From: Prevotellaceae bacterium UBA4336
GTDB taxonomy: Bacteria > Bacteroidota > Bacteroidia > Bacteroidales > Bacteroidaceae
DNA: 36,678 bases
Direction of reading: 5' to 3'
Assembly: GCA_002394305.1 (NCBI GenBank)
Contig: DGTM01000060.1
Location: 6,164 to 42,841, forward strand
Position numbers and translations under genes: made by a program. This document shows, in pieces, positions 15,345 to 22,297 of this stretch. The notes under the pieces were generated by a model, which worked only from the letters and a program-made list of their open reading frames with translations, did no database searches and was not told the DNA's origin. Position 1 is the first letter of the stretch. Each line of letters begins with the position of its first letter.

Positions 15345-15526
15345 GCGTCCGAAATAAGCACGGGGCGCTTCAGAAATAAGCGCAGGGCGCTTCCGGAATA
15401 AGCGCGAGGCGCTTCCGAAGGCGCCCCCCCTCCGTCTCCCCCGAGGGGGAGTGGATGTTGCAGCGAAGGAAGCCTCTCCTCGGGGAGGTTTGGAGGGGGT
15501 CTCCGGAATAAGCACGAGGCGCTTCC
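15345..15526. repeat. 22-bp modular repeat array interrupted by a C-rich palindrome
   Basis: On the minus strand the unit reads AAGCGCC, then five variable bases, then CTTATTTCNG. Three and a half units are in tandem at 15345-15420, and one further unit lies at 15502-15526. Between them sits a C-rich inverted repeat (15423-15500), which looks nested into the array. The variable cores read CCGTG, CTGCG, TCGCG and TCGTG. In several units AAGCGC pairs with GCGCTT across a three-base loop. The same unit with AAGAGCC in place of AAGCGCC forms the array at 30484-30638. No open frame covers the array. Confidence 0.88.
15423..15500. repeat. C-rich imperfect inverted repeat nested in the 22-bp array
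   Basis: The left arm contains CCCCCTCCGTCTCCCCCGAG and the right arm contains CTCGGGGAGGTTTGGAGGGGG, separated by about 27 bp. The arms are imperfect reverse complements, and each also contains its own small palindrome. It is the same type of element as at 19833-19966. Confidence 0.75.
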
Positions 15527-15583
15527 AAGTGAATTTACTTGTTCTTTCTCCAATATATGCGTGGTTGTTTGACAGAAAATCCG

Positions 15584-15591
15584 TATCTTTG
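15584..15591 (+). promoter_or_regulatory. Probable -7 box of the GH16 gene promoter
   Basis: TATCTTTG matches the Bacteroidota -7 consensus and lies 20 bp upstream of the chosen start at 15611. A TTG lies 16 bp upstream of it and a TTTG 12 bp upstream, both closer than usual, so the -33 box is uncertain. The position argues against the earlier in-frame ATG at 15593, which would lie at the transcript start. Confidence 0.55.
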
Positions 15592-15610
15592 CATGCAAAA
15601 AGAACAGATT

Positions 15611-16423
15611 ATGCAGTATCTTAAATCCGCGACCATCGGTCTGATTGCCCTCATCGGCTTTGCTTCTGCCGTGAATGCCAAGCCGAGGAAACGCCCGTCG
15701 GCACAACGCGAGGGATGGGAACTGGTGTGGCACGACGAGTTCGGCGGCCGGAAGCTCTCCGACGAGTGGACGCGCATCCCGCGCTTCCCGAACCCTTCGG
15801 AGTGGAACAAGTACATGAGCTCCGACGACCGTCTCTACGAGGTGCGGGGCGGCAAGCTCATCCTCTACGGCCGCACGAACGACTTCCTGCCCCAGGACAC
15901 CGCCCACTTCCTGACGGGAGGCGTCTACACACGCGGCAAGGTGCTCTTCCAGCGCGGAAGGATAGACATCCGCCTGCGCATGGACGACGCCAGCGGGGCC
16001 TGGCCCGCCGCATGGCTCCTGCCCGAGGGACGGTGGCCGCACGACGGGGAGATTGACATCATGGAGCGGCTCAACGCCGACGACTACGCCCACCAGACCA
16101 TCCACTCCGCCGTGACCGAGTACGACACCGTGGCGCGAAAAAGCCAGGAATGGCACTACACGGCCCCCATCCGGCAGGGGAAGTGGAACGTCTACAGCGT
16201 GGAGCTCTACGAGGACAGCGTCTGCTTCCTCGTCAACGACCGCCTGACCTTCACCTACCGCCGCGAGCCCGAGCTCGGACCGCGCCAGTTCCCCTACGAC
16301 CGGCCCATGTACCTCCTGCTCGACATGCAGCTGGGCGGCCACTGGGTGGGGCGCGTCGACCCCAGGCAGCTCCCCTACCGCTATCAGATTGACTATGTGC
16401 GCTTCTACAGGAAAAAGAATTAG
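15611..16423 (+). CDS. GH16 family secreted beta-glucanase
   Basis: A 270-residue glycoside hydrolase of family 16, which cuts beta-1,3 or mixed beta-1,3/1,4 glucans or related galactans by a retaining mechanism. The start at 15611 gives a clear signal peptide (hydrophobic stretch IGLIALIGFASA, cleavage near AVNA-K), so it acts in the periplasm or outside. The family signature GEIDIMERL is at 146-154, with E147 as nucleophile, D149 assisting and E152 as acid/base. The Trp-rich substrate cleft is suggested by WPAAWLLPEGRW. The fold ends normally in YQIDYVRFYRKKN. No SusC/SusD-type genes are next to it, so it is not inside an obvious polysaccharide utilisation locus. Exact substrate unknown. 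Confidence 0.92.
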   Translation: MQYLKSATIGLIALIGFASAVNAKPRKRPSAQREGWELVWHDEFGGRKLSDEWTRIPRFPNPSEWNKYMSSDDRLYEVRGGKLILYGRTNDFLPQDTAHFLTGGVYTRGKVLFQRGRIDIRLRMDDASGAWPAAWLLPEGRWPHDGEIDIMERLNADDYAHQTIHSAVTEYDTVARKSQEWHYTAPIRQGKWNVYSVELYEDSVCFLVNDRLTFTYRREPELGPRQFPYDRPMYLLLDMQLGGHWVGRVDPRQLPYRYQIDYVRFYRKKN

Positions 16424-16503
16424 CCGAAACAGGCCCCACAACGCCGCTGCGCGAACTTTTGCAAACCCCTAAGCACACTGCAAATTATTGCAAACGAAAA
16501 AAC

Positions 16504-16534
16504 TTGGCGGACTCAACATTTTGCCGTACCTTTG
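16504..16534 (+). promoter_or_regulatory. Bacteroidota-type promoter for the DUF6263-like gene
   Basis: TTG (16504-16506) is followed after 20 bp by TACCTTTG (16527-16534), the phylum's -33/-7 arrangement with a reduced -33 box. The ATG lies about 60 bp downstream, leaving an A/T-rich leader. Confidence 0.65.
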
Positions 16535-16597
16535 CTCTCACAAAACACGAGTTCGCATCCGAAGACATTCATTCACCTATTTAATAAATGACACGCT

Positions 16598-17485
16598 ATG
16601 AAAAAGATTCTATCGACAGGCTTGCTGCTGCTCACAGCACTCGTGGCCGGCGCACAGACAAAGATTGCCCCGAAGATGCAGAAGGGCATGCAGAAGACTT
16701 ACGTCACAGAGACCGTCACCACCATCGCTGGGCAGAAACCCATCACCATGACCGTAGAGACGCAGTACGCAGTGACCGACGTGACGGCAGACGGCTATGT
16801 GATGGAAGTCACCGTGACCGACGTACAGACCGATGCCGACCAGAACGACATGGTGGGACGCATCGTTTCCCTAAGTATGGAGATGCTGAAGAACGTGAAA
16901 TCCTCGCTGGCCACCGACAAGGACGGCAAAGTGACGAAGATTCTCAACTTCGAGGACGTGAAGAACGGTGCTAAGAAGATCATCGACAAGGCGCTGGAGG
17001 AAGTTCCTGCCATACCCGGTTTCTCGAAGGACATGCTGGAAGAACAGTTTGTGGGACAGCTCACCGAACAGGCCATCACGCAGCAGATGCAGATGAACAG
17101 CAGCCCGTTTGCCCTCAACGGCAAGACCGTCAGCTCCGGCATGCAGGACGAATACCTCAACCAGCAAGGCCTGAAGATGAAGCGCACTTTCACCGTACAG
17201 AAGGACGGCAGCATACAGGCCGCCTCCACCATCGACATGACTCCGCAGGAAATGAAGCAGATGATTATCGACCAGGTCGAGAAGCTGATGCCCGCACAGG
17301 CCGACATGATACGCCAAAACATCGACGCCGTGCTCGCCAGCGGCATGCTCAAGTTCAAGATGGACGGCAAGGAGACCTACACCTTCCAGGCCGACGGATG
17401 GGTGGGCAGCATCACGTCCGAAGCCATCAGCGACACAATGGGACAGAAGACGACGGTCAAGTCGACAGTCCGACTCAAACAATAG
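16598..17485 (+). CDS. Secreted DUF6263-like protein of unknown function
   Basis: A 295-residue protein with a clear signal peptide (MKKILSTGLLLLTALVAGAQ, cleavage after AGA or at the following Gln). The rest looks like the exported Bacteroidota proteins grouped as DUF6263. It has beta-rich segments with YVTETVTTIAGQKPITMTVETQY at the front, an amphipathic helical middle (about residues 95-185), then a second beta segment with LKMKRTFTVQKDGSIQAASTIDMT, and an ending typical of a beta-barrel-like or lipid-binding fold. No catalytic motif or lipobox cysteine is seen. It has its own promoter and a gene for a membrane-anchored HTH protein 9 bp downstream. The family assignment is by pattern and only moderately sure; the function is unknown. 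Confidence 0.75.
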   Translation: MKKILSTGLLLLTALVAGAQTKIAPKMQKGMQKTYVTETVTTIAGQKPITMTVETQYAVTDVTADGYVMEVTVTDVQTDADQNDMVGRIVSLSMEMLKNVKSSLATDKDGKVTKILNFEDVKNGAKKIIDKALEEVPAIPGFSKDMLEEQFVGQLTEQAITQQMQMNSSPFALNGKTVSSGMQDEYLNQQGLKMKRTFTVQKDGSIQAASTIDMTPQEMKQMIIDQVEKLMPAQADMIRQNIDAVLASGMLKFKMDGKETYTFQADGWVGSITSEAISDTMGQKTTVKSTVRLKQ

Positions 17486-17494
17486 CCAGGAGCG

Positions 17495-18157
17495 GTGGAC
17501 GAGCTGTTATCCATACTGACAGTGCGCGAGCTGTTCCTCGTCATCTTTGGGACAGTCACCTACGCCGCCCTCTTCGTGGTAGCCGTGCAGAACAGCCGCC
17601 GCAAGATAGCAGCCATGCAGGAACGACTGGACAGAGCCCACGCCATGCAGCAGCAGTACGACATCGAGGGCGGCAGGCAGAAGATAGCCGAACTGGAGAG
17701 CCTCATCAAGAAGATGGGCGACGAGAACTCGATGCTCCGCCTGGAGCTGGAGGAGAAGAAGCTGGCGCTCGACTATAATAATAAGGTGGCCATCATCGAG
17801 AATGAAAAGAGGCAACAGGCCGAAACGGTCATCTTCTCGTCCGACATCTACCGCCGCCTGCAGGAATGCCTGAACACCGGAAAGAGCCTCAACTACCAGG
17901 ACTGGGCCGACCTGACCGAGCTCATCGACAGCATCTACACGGGCCTGACCGAGAAGCTCTACAGCCTCTACCCCATGAGCGAGCAGGAGCTGCACGTCAG
18001 CCTCCTCACCAAGATACACCTCCAGCCCCGCGACATCGCCACGCTCACAGCACACTCCAAGGAGAGCGTCGCCACGACTCGCAGCCGCCTCTACTCGAAG
18101 GTGTTCGGCCGCAAAGGGTCGTCGAAGGAATGGGACGACTTCATCCTCTCGCTCTGA
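17495..18157 (+). CDS. Membrane-anchored coiled-coil protein with C-terminal HTH
   Basis: A 220-residue protein with an N-terminal membrane helix (about residues 12-31), a long coiled coil (about 34-112) and a C-terminal helical region (about 160-205). The C-terminal region resembles the LuxR-like winged HTH found at the end of Bacteroidota TPR/coiled-coil regulators (MSEQELHVSLLTKIHLQPRDIATLTAHSKESVATTRSRLYSKVFG). This looks like such a regulator without its periplasmic sensor repeats. The start is a GTG at 17495; no in-frame ATG lies before the membrane helix. It follows the preceding gene by 9 bp and is probably co-transcribed. It may relay a membrane signal to a nearby promoter; the DNA target is unknown. 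Confidence 0.75.
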   Translation: MDELLSILTVRELFLVIFGTVTYAALFVVAVQNSRRKIAAMQERLDRAHAMQQQYDIEGGRQKIAELESLIKKMGDENSMLRLELEEKKLALDYNNKVAIIENEKRQQAETVIFSSDIYRRLQECLNTGKSLNYQDWADLTELIDSIYTGLTEKLYSLYPMSEQELHVSLLTKIHLQPRDIATLTAHSKESVATTRSRLYSKVFGRKGSSKEWDDFILSL

Positions 18158-18158
18158 A

Positions 18159-18194
18159 AGCCCTCTCCCCGCTTCCCCGTTTGTGGGAATGCCT
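18159..18194. repeat. Degenerate C-rich palindromic element
   Basis: CCCTCTCCCCGCTTCCCCGT followed by TTGTGGGAATGCCTC directly after a stop codon matches the left arm of the inverted repeat at 19833-19966 in degenerate form. It could serve as a hairpin at the transcript end. Confidence 0.45.
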
Positions 18195-18232
18195 CTGAGC
18201 CGCAAATACAGACAAGCAGTATATTGTTAAAT

Positions 18233-18270
18233 AGCACATAAATTGTAAATCGTAAATTGTCAAATTGTAA
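18233..18270. repeat. A/T-rich short repeats before the NfeD start
   Basis: Consecutive 7-8 bp units of the type AAATTGTAA, ATCGTAA and ATTGTCA run up to the ATG at 18271. The same unit type precedes the SPFH gene (18826-18870) and the XRE gene (21466-21535), so three genes carry related leaders. Confidence 0.75.
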
Positions 18271-18732
18271 ATGAATATGCTTGATTACTTCACTCAACAC
18301 CTGTGGCAGATGTGGGCCATCCTGGCCGTCGTCTGCCTGATTCTGGAACTCACCGCGGGCGACTTCTTCATCATCTGCTTCTCCATCGGAGCCGTCTTCG
18401 CCTGCATCGCCGACGCCCTGGGCGCAAGCATCCTCTTGCAGCTGGCAGTCTTTGCCGTCTTCACCCTGGCCAGCATCTTCTATGTGCGCCCGTTCGCCTG
18501 CCGCTACCTGCACCACGGCGAGGACAAGCGCGTGAGCAATGCCGAAGCCCTGATAGGGCGCAAGGGCCGCGTGGTCGAAACCGTCAAGGCCGACAGCTTC
18601 GGCCGCGTGCAGATCGACGGCGACGTCTGGAAGGCCGTCACCAACGAGCCTCAGGACATCCCCGAAGGCTCCACCGTGTGCGTCATCAGCCGCGAAAGCA
18701 CTATCATCACGGTGGAAAGGTTAAAAGGTTAA
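18271..18732 (+). CDS. NfeD family membrane protein
   Basis: A 153-residue NfeD-type protein. The N-terminal half has about three membrane helices (roughly 12-30, 33-52 and 54-72), including the characteristic LILELTAGDFFIICFSIGA. The C-terminal soluble OB-fold domain (about 88-150) has the usual LIGRKGRVVETV and GRVQIDGDVWKA motifs. These short NfeD proteins work with SPFH-domain proteins in membrane microdomain organisation or quality control, and such a partner follows at 18873. The last codons and the stop lie inside an AAAGGTTAA repeat tract, so the C-terminal RLKG is repeat-encoded. The start at 18271 follows a microsatellite leader. Confidence 0.92.
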   Translation: MNMLDYFTQHLWQMWAILAVVCLILELTAGDFFIICFSIGAVFACIADALGASILLQLAVFAVFTLASIFYVRPFACRYLHHGEDKRVSNAEALIGRKGRVVETVKADSFGRVQIDGDVWKAVTNEPQDIPEGSTVCVISRESTIITVERLKG

Positions 18733-18765
18733 AAAGTTAAAGAATTAAAAGGTTAAGGGTTATAA
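18716..18765. repeat. AGGTTAA-type short repeats over the NfeD stop codon
   Basis: About five degenerate 8-9 bp units of the AAAGGTTA type, followed by GGGTTATAAATTATAA, cover the last codons and stop of the NfeD gene. The units resemble the AGGTTATA/AGGTTAAG array at the left edge of the window. Confidence 0.7.
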
Positions 18766-18778
18766 ATTATAAACAGAA

Positions 18779-18810
18779 AGCCCTCCCCCAACTCTCTTGA
18801 AAGGGGAATA
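18779..18810. repeat. Degenerate C-rich palindromic element
   Basis: CCCTCCCCCAACTCTCTTGA followed by AAGGGGAATA lies between the NfeD and SPFH genes and resembles the C-rich palindrome family. Confidence 0.4.
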
Positions 18811-18825
18811 AATAACTAAATAGAA

Positions 18826-18870
18826 AAATCGTAAATAAACAGTAAATTGTAAATTGTAAAATCGTAAATG
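18826..18870. repeat. A/T-rich short repeats before the SPFH gene start
   Basis: Repeated TCGTAAAT, AGTAAATTG and TAAATTGTAA units end two bases before the ATG at 18873 and match the leaders of the NfeD and XRE genes. Confidence 0.75.
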
Positions 18871-18872
18871 CT

Positions 18873-19820
18873 ATGACTTACTTTCTCATTGCAATCGTCG
18901 TTTTGGTAGTAGTATTTGCCAAGATGGCACTGGTGATCATCCCGCAGTCGGAGACAAAAATCGTGGAACGCCTGGGCCGCTACTATGCCACCCTGCAGCC
19001 GGGCATCAACATCATCATCCCCTTCATCGACCGGGCCAAGAGCATTGTCGTGCTCAACCACGGCCGGTATCAGTACTCCACGACCATCGACCTGCGCGAA
19101 CAGGTCTATGACTTCCCCAAGCAGAACGTCATCACCAAGGATAACGTGCAGACCGAAATCAACGCCCTGCTGTACTTCCAGATTGTGGACCCCTTCAAGG
19201 CAACCTACGAAATCAACAACCTGCCCAACGCCATCGAGAAGCTGACGCAGACCACGCTGCGTAACATCATCGGCGAACTGGAGCTCGACGAGACGCTGAC
19301 CTCGCGCGACACCATCAACAAGAAGCTCTCGGCTGTGCTCGACGATGCCACCGACAAGTGGGGCGTCAAGGTGAACCGCGTCGAGCTGCAGGACATCACG
19401 CCGCCGGACAGCGTCCTCACCGCCATGGAGAAGCAAATGCAGGCCGAGCGTAACAAGCGTGCACAGATTCTCACCTCCGAGGGTCAGAAGGCTGCCGAGA
19501 TTCTTGCCTCCGAGGGCGAACGCACGGCCATCGTGAACAAAGCCGAAGCCGCCAAGCAGGAAGCCATCCTGCAGGCCGAGGGTGAGGCACAGGCCCGCAT
19601 CCGCGTGGCAGAAGCCGAGGCAAAGGCCATCGAACTCATCACAGAGGCTGTCGGCAAGTCGACCAACCCCGCCAACTACCTGCTTGCGCAGAAATACATA
19701 CAGATGATGCAGGAACTGGCCGAAGGCGACAAGACGAAGACCGTCTACCTCCCCTACGAAGCCACCAACCTGCTCGGCTCCATCGGCGGCATCAAGGAGC
19801 TCTTCAAGACTGGCGAATAA
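18873..19820 (+). CDS. SPFH domain protein (stomatin/prohibitin-like)
   Basis: A 315-residue SPFH/Band 7 protein. It has an N-terminal membrane helix (about 2-18), the SPFH domain (about 20-190) with VIIPQSETKIVERLGRYY and IPFIDRAKSIVVLNHGRYQ, then an Ala/Glu-rich coiled coil (about 190-260: AERNKRAQILTSEGQKAAEI) that drives oligomerisation, and a C-terminal LLGSIGGIKELF tail. Proteins of this kind form large membrane assemblies and stabilise microdomains or regulate membrane proteases. It follows the NfeD gene, its usual partner, with a 140-bp gap filled by repeats, so the pair may be one transcript. A 46-bp-arm inverted repeat follows the stop. Confidence 0.93.
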   Translation: MTYFLIAIVVLVVVFAKMALVIIPQSETKIVERLGRYYATLQPGINIIIPFIDRAKSIVVLNHGRYQYSTTIDLREQVYDFPKQNVITKDNVQTEINALLYFQIVDPFKATYEINNLPNAIEKLTQTTLRNIIGELELDETLTSRDTINKKLSAVLDDATDKWGVKVNRVELQDITPPDSVLTAMEKQMQAERNKRAQILTSEGQKAAEILASEGERTAIVNKAEAAKQEAILQAEGEAQARIRVAEAEAKAIELITEAVGKSTNPANYLLAQKYIQMMQELAEGDKTKTVYLPYEATNLLGSIGGIKELFKTGE

Positions 19821-19832
19821 AAGCACAGCCCA

Positions 19833-19966
19833 CAGCCCCCTCCCCGCTCCCCCTTTGGGGGAGTGCTTCATTCCCGCTGAGAACTTCCCCTATTACAAAT
19901 TATTCTTTGAGCGAAGGGGCAGCGGGAATGAGGCACTCCCCCAAAGGGGGAGCGGGGAGGGGGCTG
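19833..19966. repeat. 46-bp inverted repeat between convergent genes
   Basis: The left arm (19833-19878) and right arm (19921-19966) are reverse complements with one mismatch, separated by 42 bp. Each arm carries its own palindrome CTCCCCCTTTGGGGGAG. The element fills the space between the SPFH stop (plus strand) and the Bcp stop (minus strand), so in RNA it would form a very stable hairpin from either direction and could act as a bidirectional terminator. The arms match shorter C-rich elements elsewhere in the window, which suggests two copies of a mobile palindrome inserted head to head. Confidence 0.92.
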
Positions 19967-19970
19967 TTGG

Positions 19971-20429
19971 TTATCGGGTAGGATCCAGTATCTGTGCCGC
20001 GTGCTCCTTGGTCTTCACCTGTTTGCCAGCGAAGATCTGTTCGATGATGCCGTTCTCGTCGATGATGAACGTCGTGCGGATGGTGCCCATCACCTTCTTG
20101 CCGTACATCGTTTTCTCGCCCCACGCGCCCATTTCTTCCAAGAGTTTCTTATCGACGTCGGCTATCAAGGGGAATGGCAGCGCGTGCTTCTCCTTGAACT
20201 TCTGGTGCGAGGCGGCAGAGTCCTTGCTCACGCCGACCACCTCGTAGCCAGCCCCTTGCAGCTCGCTGTACCTGTCGCGCAGGCTGCAAGCCTCGGCCGT
20301 ACAGCCGCTCGTGTTGTCCTTCGGGTAGAAATAGAGCACAAGCTTACGGCCTTTGTAATCACTCAGACGGATGTTCCGTCCCTGTTCGTCCTTGCCCAAA
20401 ACCTCGGGCGCACGGTCTCCAATGTTCAT
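19971..20429 (-). CDS. bcp: Thioredoxin-dependent thiol peroxidase (Bcp/PrxQ)
   Basis: A 152-residue peroxiredoxin of the Bcp/PrxQ type, a cytosolic enzyme that reduces hydrogen peroxide and organic peroxides using thioredoxin. The active-site stretch DNTSGCTAEACSLRD carries the peroxidatic C43 and the resolving C48 five residues later, the PrxQ pattern. R116 in IRTTFIID corresponds to the conserved arginine. The length is normal. A well-formed Bacteroidota promoter lies at 20461-20491. The gene is monocistronic and convergent with the SPFH gene across the large inverted repeat. Confidence 0.96.
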   Translation of the reverse strand: MNIGDRAPEVLGKDEQGRNIRLSDYKGRKLVLYFYPKDNTSGCTAEACSLRDRYSELQGAGYEVVGVSKDSAASHQKFKEKHALPFPLIADVDKKLLEEMGAWGEKTMYGKKVMGTIRTTFIIDENGIIEQIFAGKQVKTKEHAAQILDPTR

Positions 20430-20460
20430 AGTCTTTGTCGTTTAATTGTCTATTCGAAGG

Positions 20461-20491
20461 CAAAGATACGATATTTTTCCGAACAGACAAA
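20461..20491 (-). promoter_or_regulatory. bcp: Bacteroidota-type promoter for bcp
   Basis: On the minus strand TTTG (20488-20491) is followed after exactly 19 bp by TATCTTTG (20461-20468). The start codon is about 32 bases downstream of the -7 box. Confidence 0.8.
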
Positions 20492-20599
20492 CGGGTGACA
20501 CAGAAAATCATCTCTTGCCCTTCTCGTATATATATAATAATGTGTGACTGCTTTCCCCTTGGAAAATTATCGTTTTTCAATAAAATAATTGCCTTTTTC

Positions 20600-20631
20600 C
20601 TTGCAGCTTATTATGAAACGTCTTACCTTTG
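20600..20631 (+). promoter_or_regulatory. Bacteroidota-type promoter for the DUF2975 gene
   Basis: CTTG (20600-20603) is followed after 20 bp by TACCTTTG (20624-20631). The ATG is at 20673. It would also transcribe the small XRE gene downstream. Confidence 0.7.
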
Positions 20632-20672
20632 CACCGAAATTATTTATCGTTTAACAATAAAACATTACTGTT

Positions 20673-21365
20673 ATGAAGAAGAAACTTCGTTTGTATTGCG
20701 GGCTGCTGACACTGGTGCTGGTGGCTGCTATCGTGTGTGACCTTGTCCATGTCAGCTATTCGAACTCTACTGACAAGGAGCGTGAGGAACTTTACTTCGG
20801 CAAGGAGCCAGATGAATTCTCAACAACAGAAGAGATTGAAGGTGGTGTGAGGAGAAAGAGCAAACCGACGATGTGCATCGATGTCAATGTGCAGGCCCGC
20901 CATTATCCCAAGGATTATGCTTTGCTCAGCGAAGTGGATGGTCAGGTGTGCCGCGTGGATATGAAGCAGGTGAGCCTTGCCATTCCTGCCGACCGCGTCA
21001 CGCAGTCCAAGCCTTTCATCATTACATACTGCTCTATTATACCCAATGTGCTGCTGCTCGGCTGGTTGGTTGTCATCGTCTTCCAAGTGCTGCGGTCCGT
21101 TGCCCGACGGGAAGTCTTCGTCGCCCGTATAGCGAAGAAGCTGGAGCTGGCCGGCATCCTGCTCGTAGCCTATTGGGTGTGGGAATATATCCGCTCGTAC
21201 ATTGTGACGCAAATCCTCGTGCAATACGTCAACTTGGCGTACTATGACATCAAGTGGTTCACGCCGAATTTCATCTGCCTCATCATGGGTCTTGCTTTGA
21301 TGATAGTCTCGCAGATTATCCTCATGGGCAAGGAATTGCAGGAAGAACAGGAGCTAACCATCTAA
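20673..21365 (+). CDS. DUF2975 membrane protein
   Basis: A 230-residue integral membrane protein of the DUF2975 type. Helices lie at about 7-25, 114-137, 152-173 and 196-218, with an extracytoplasmic segment of about 85 residues after the first helix. The family is often encoded next to a small XRE regulator (the yoaS-yozG arrangement in Bacillus), and the gene at 21539 is exactly such a partner. The function is not established; a membrane sensor or a target controlled by the small regulator is an inference. It has its own promoter and a lower GC content than most of the window. The stop is followed by a microsatellite-rich spacer of 173 bp. Confidence 0.85.
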   Translation: MKKKLRLYCGLLTLVLVAAIVCDLVHVSYSNSTDKEREELYFGKEPDEFSTTEEIEGGVRRKSKPTMCIDVNVQARHYPKDYALLSEVDGQVCRVDMKQVSLAIPADRVTQSKPFIITYCSIIPNVLLLGWLVVIVFQVLRSVARREVFVARIAKKLELAGILLVAYWVWEYIRSYIVTQILVQYVNLAYYDIKWFTPNFICLIMGLALMIVSQIILMGKELQEEQELTI

Positions 21366-21535
21366 GTAATTTACGATTTGACGATTTACTATTGACGATT
21401 TATGTACTATTTAACTATTGGATTATTTCCATGCCTTATGCCATAAATCGCCAAACTGCGAAAAAAAGTAAAATGTCAAATCGTAAATAAATAGTAAATC
21501 GCCAAATCGTAAATAAATCGTAAATAGTAAATAAC
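21366..21535. repeat. ACGATTT / TAAATCG short-repeat spacer before the XRE gene
   Basis: The left part carries TTTACGATTTGACGATTTAC-type units and the right part carries their reverse complements (AAATCGTAAATA units) up to three bases before the ATG at 21539. The two halves could therefore base-pair in RNA, which would sequester the leader of the XRE gene. No gene is seen in it. Confidence 0.75.
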
Positions 21536-21538
21536 ACG

Positions 21539-21754
21539 ATGAGTATAATAGTTAATGTAGATGTGATGATGGCCAAGCGGAAGATGTCATCACAGGAGCT
21601 TGCCGAGAAGATTGGCATCACGGCTGCCAACCTCTCCATCCTCAAGACGGGCAAAGCGAAAGCCGTGCGCTTCTCAACCCTCGAAGCCATCTGCCAGGCC
21701 CTCGACTGCCAGCCGGGCGACATCCTGGAGTACAGAGCAGACGAGGAAGAGTAA
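21539..21754 (+). CDS. Small XRE/Cro-type HTH regulator
   Basis: A 71-residue single-domain helix-turn-helix protein of the YozG/Cro group. It has the recognition region SSQELAEKIGITAANLSILKTGKAKAVRFSTLEAICQALDC (about 17-57) and the QPGDILEY end typical of DUF2975-linked regulators. It probably binds DNA as a dimer and controls its own operon. The start at 21539 keeps a short N-terminal strand (MSIIVNVDVMMAKRKM); a later start at residue 10 or 11 is also possible. The last 24 codons and the downstream region are duplicated at 21990-22061 and beyond, so recombination between the copies could rearrange the gene's 3' end. Confidence 0.92.
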   Translation: MSIIVNVDVMMAKRKMSSQELAEKIGITAANLSILKTGKAKAVRFSTLEAICQALDCQPGDILEYRADEEE

Positions 21755-22297
21755 GGCTTTTATCAACCACAGAAATTATTTAATTAAACAACGAATTGCA
21801 CGAATTAAACGAATTGGCTACGCCCTTGAGGACAATAGTATTTCGTTTAATTCGTGCAATTCGTTGTTTATAAGGATTCAATACTGGTTTCTTCTCCGCT
21901 TTCCAATCCGTAGAATCCGTTTAATCCGTTGTTTGAAAGCGATCTCTCCGTGGTTATAATCTGTGTAATCCGAAGTAATTTTCTTTTTCGAAGCCATCTG
22001 TCAAGCCCTCGACTGCCAGCCGGGCGACATCCTGGAGTACAGAGCAGACGAGGAAGAGTAAGGCTTTTATCAACCACAGAATTTATTTAATTAAACAACG
22101 AATTGCACGAATTAAACGAATTGGAAAGCCGGAAAGAAACCAAGTATTGAATCCTTATAAACAACGAATTGCACGAATTAAACGAAATACTATTGTCCTC
22201 AAGGGCGTAGCCAATTCGTTTAATTCGTGCAATTCGTTGTTTGAAAGCGATCTCTCCGTGGTTATAATCTGTGTAATCCGAAGTAATTTTCTTTTTC
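21681..22297. repeat. 308-bp tandem duplication spanning the XRE 3' end, with internal inversion
   Basis: Copy 1 (21681-21989) and copy 2 (21988-22297) share the end of the XRE gene, the following 35-bp leader and the last 55 bp. The segments between the terminal repeats (21818-21902 in copy 1, 22125-22210 in copy 2) are reverse complements of each other. Each segment is bounded by inverted repeats of about 32 bp (21786-21817 with 21903-21934; 22093-22124 with 22211-22242) built on AACGAATTGCACGAATTAAA. A fully independent gene is not present. The tract 21755-22403 contains no coding sequence apart from the truncated XRE remnant. Confidence 0.9.
21990..22061 (+). pseudogene. Remnant of the XRE gene's 3' end
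   Basis: Twenty-three codons and a stop (EAICQALDCQPGDILEYRAD and three further Glu) repeat the C-terminus of the XRE protein, with a few silent changes (TGT CAA against TGC CAG). There is no start codon or HTH part, so it is not functional by itself. Confidence 0.9.
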
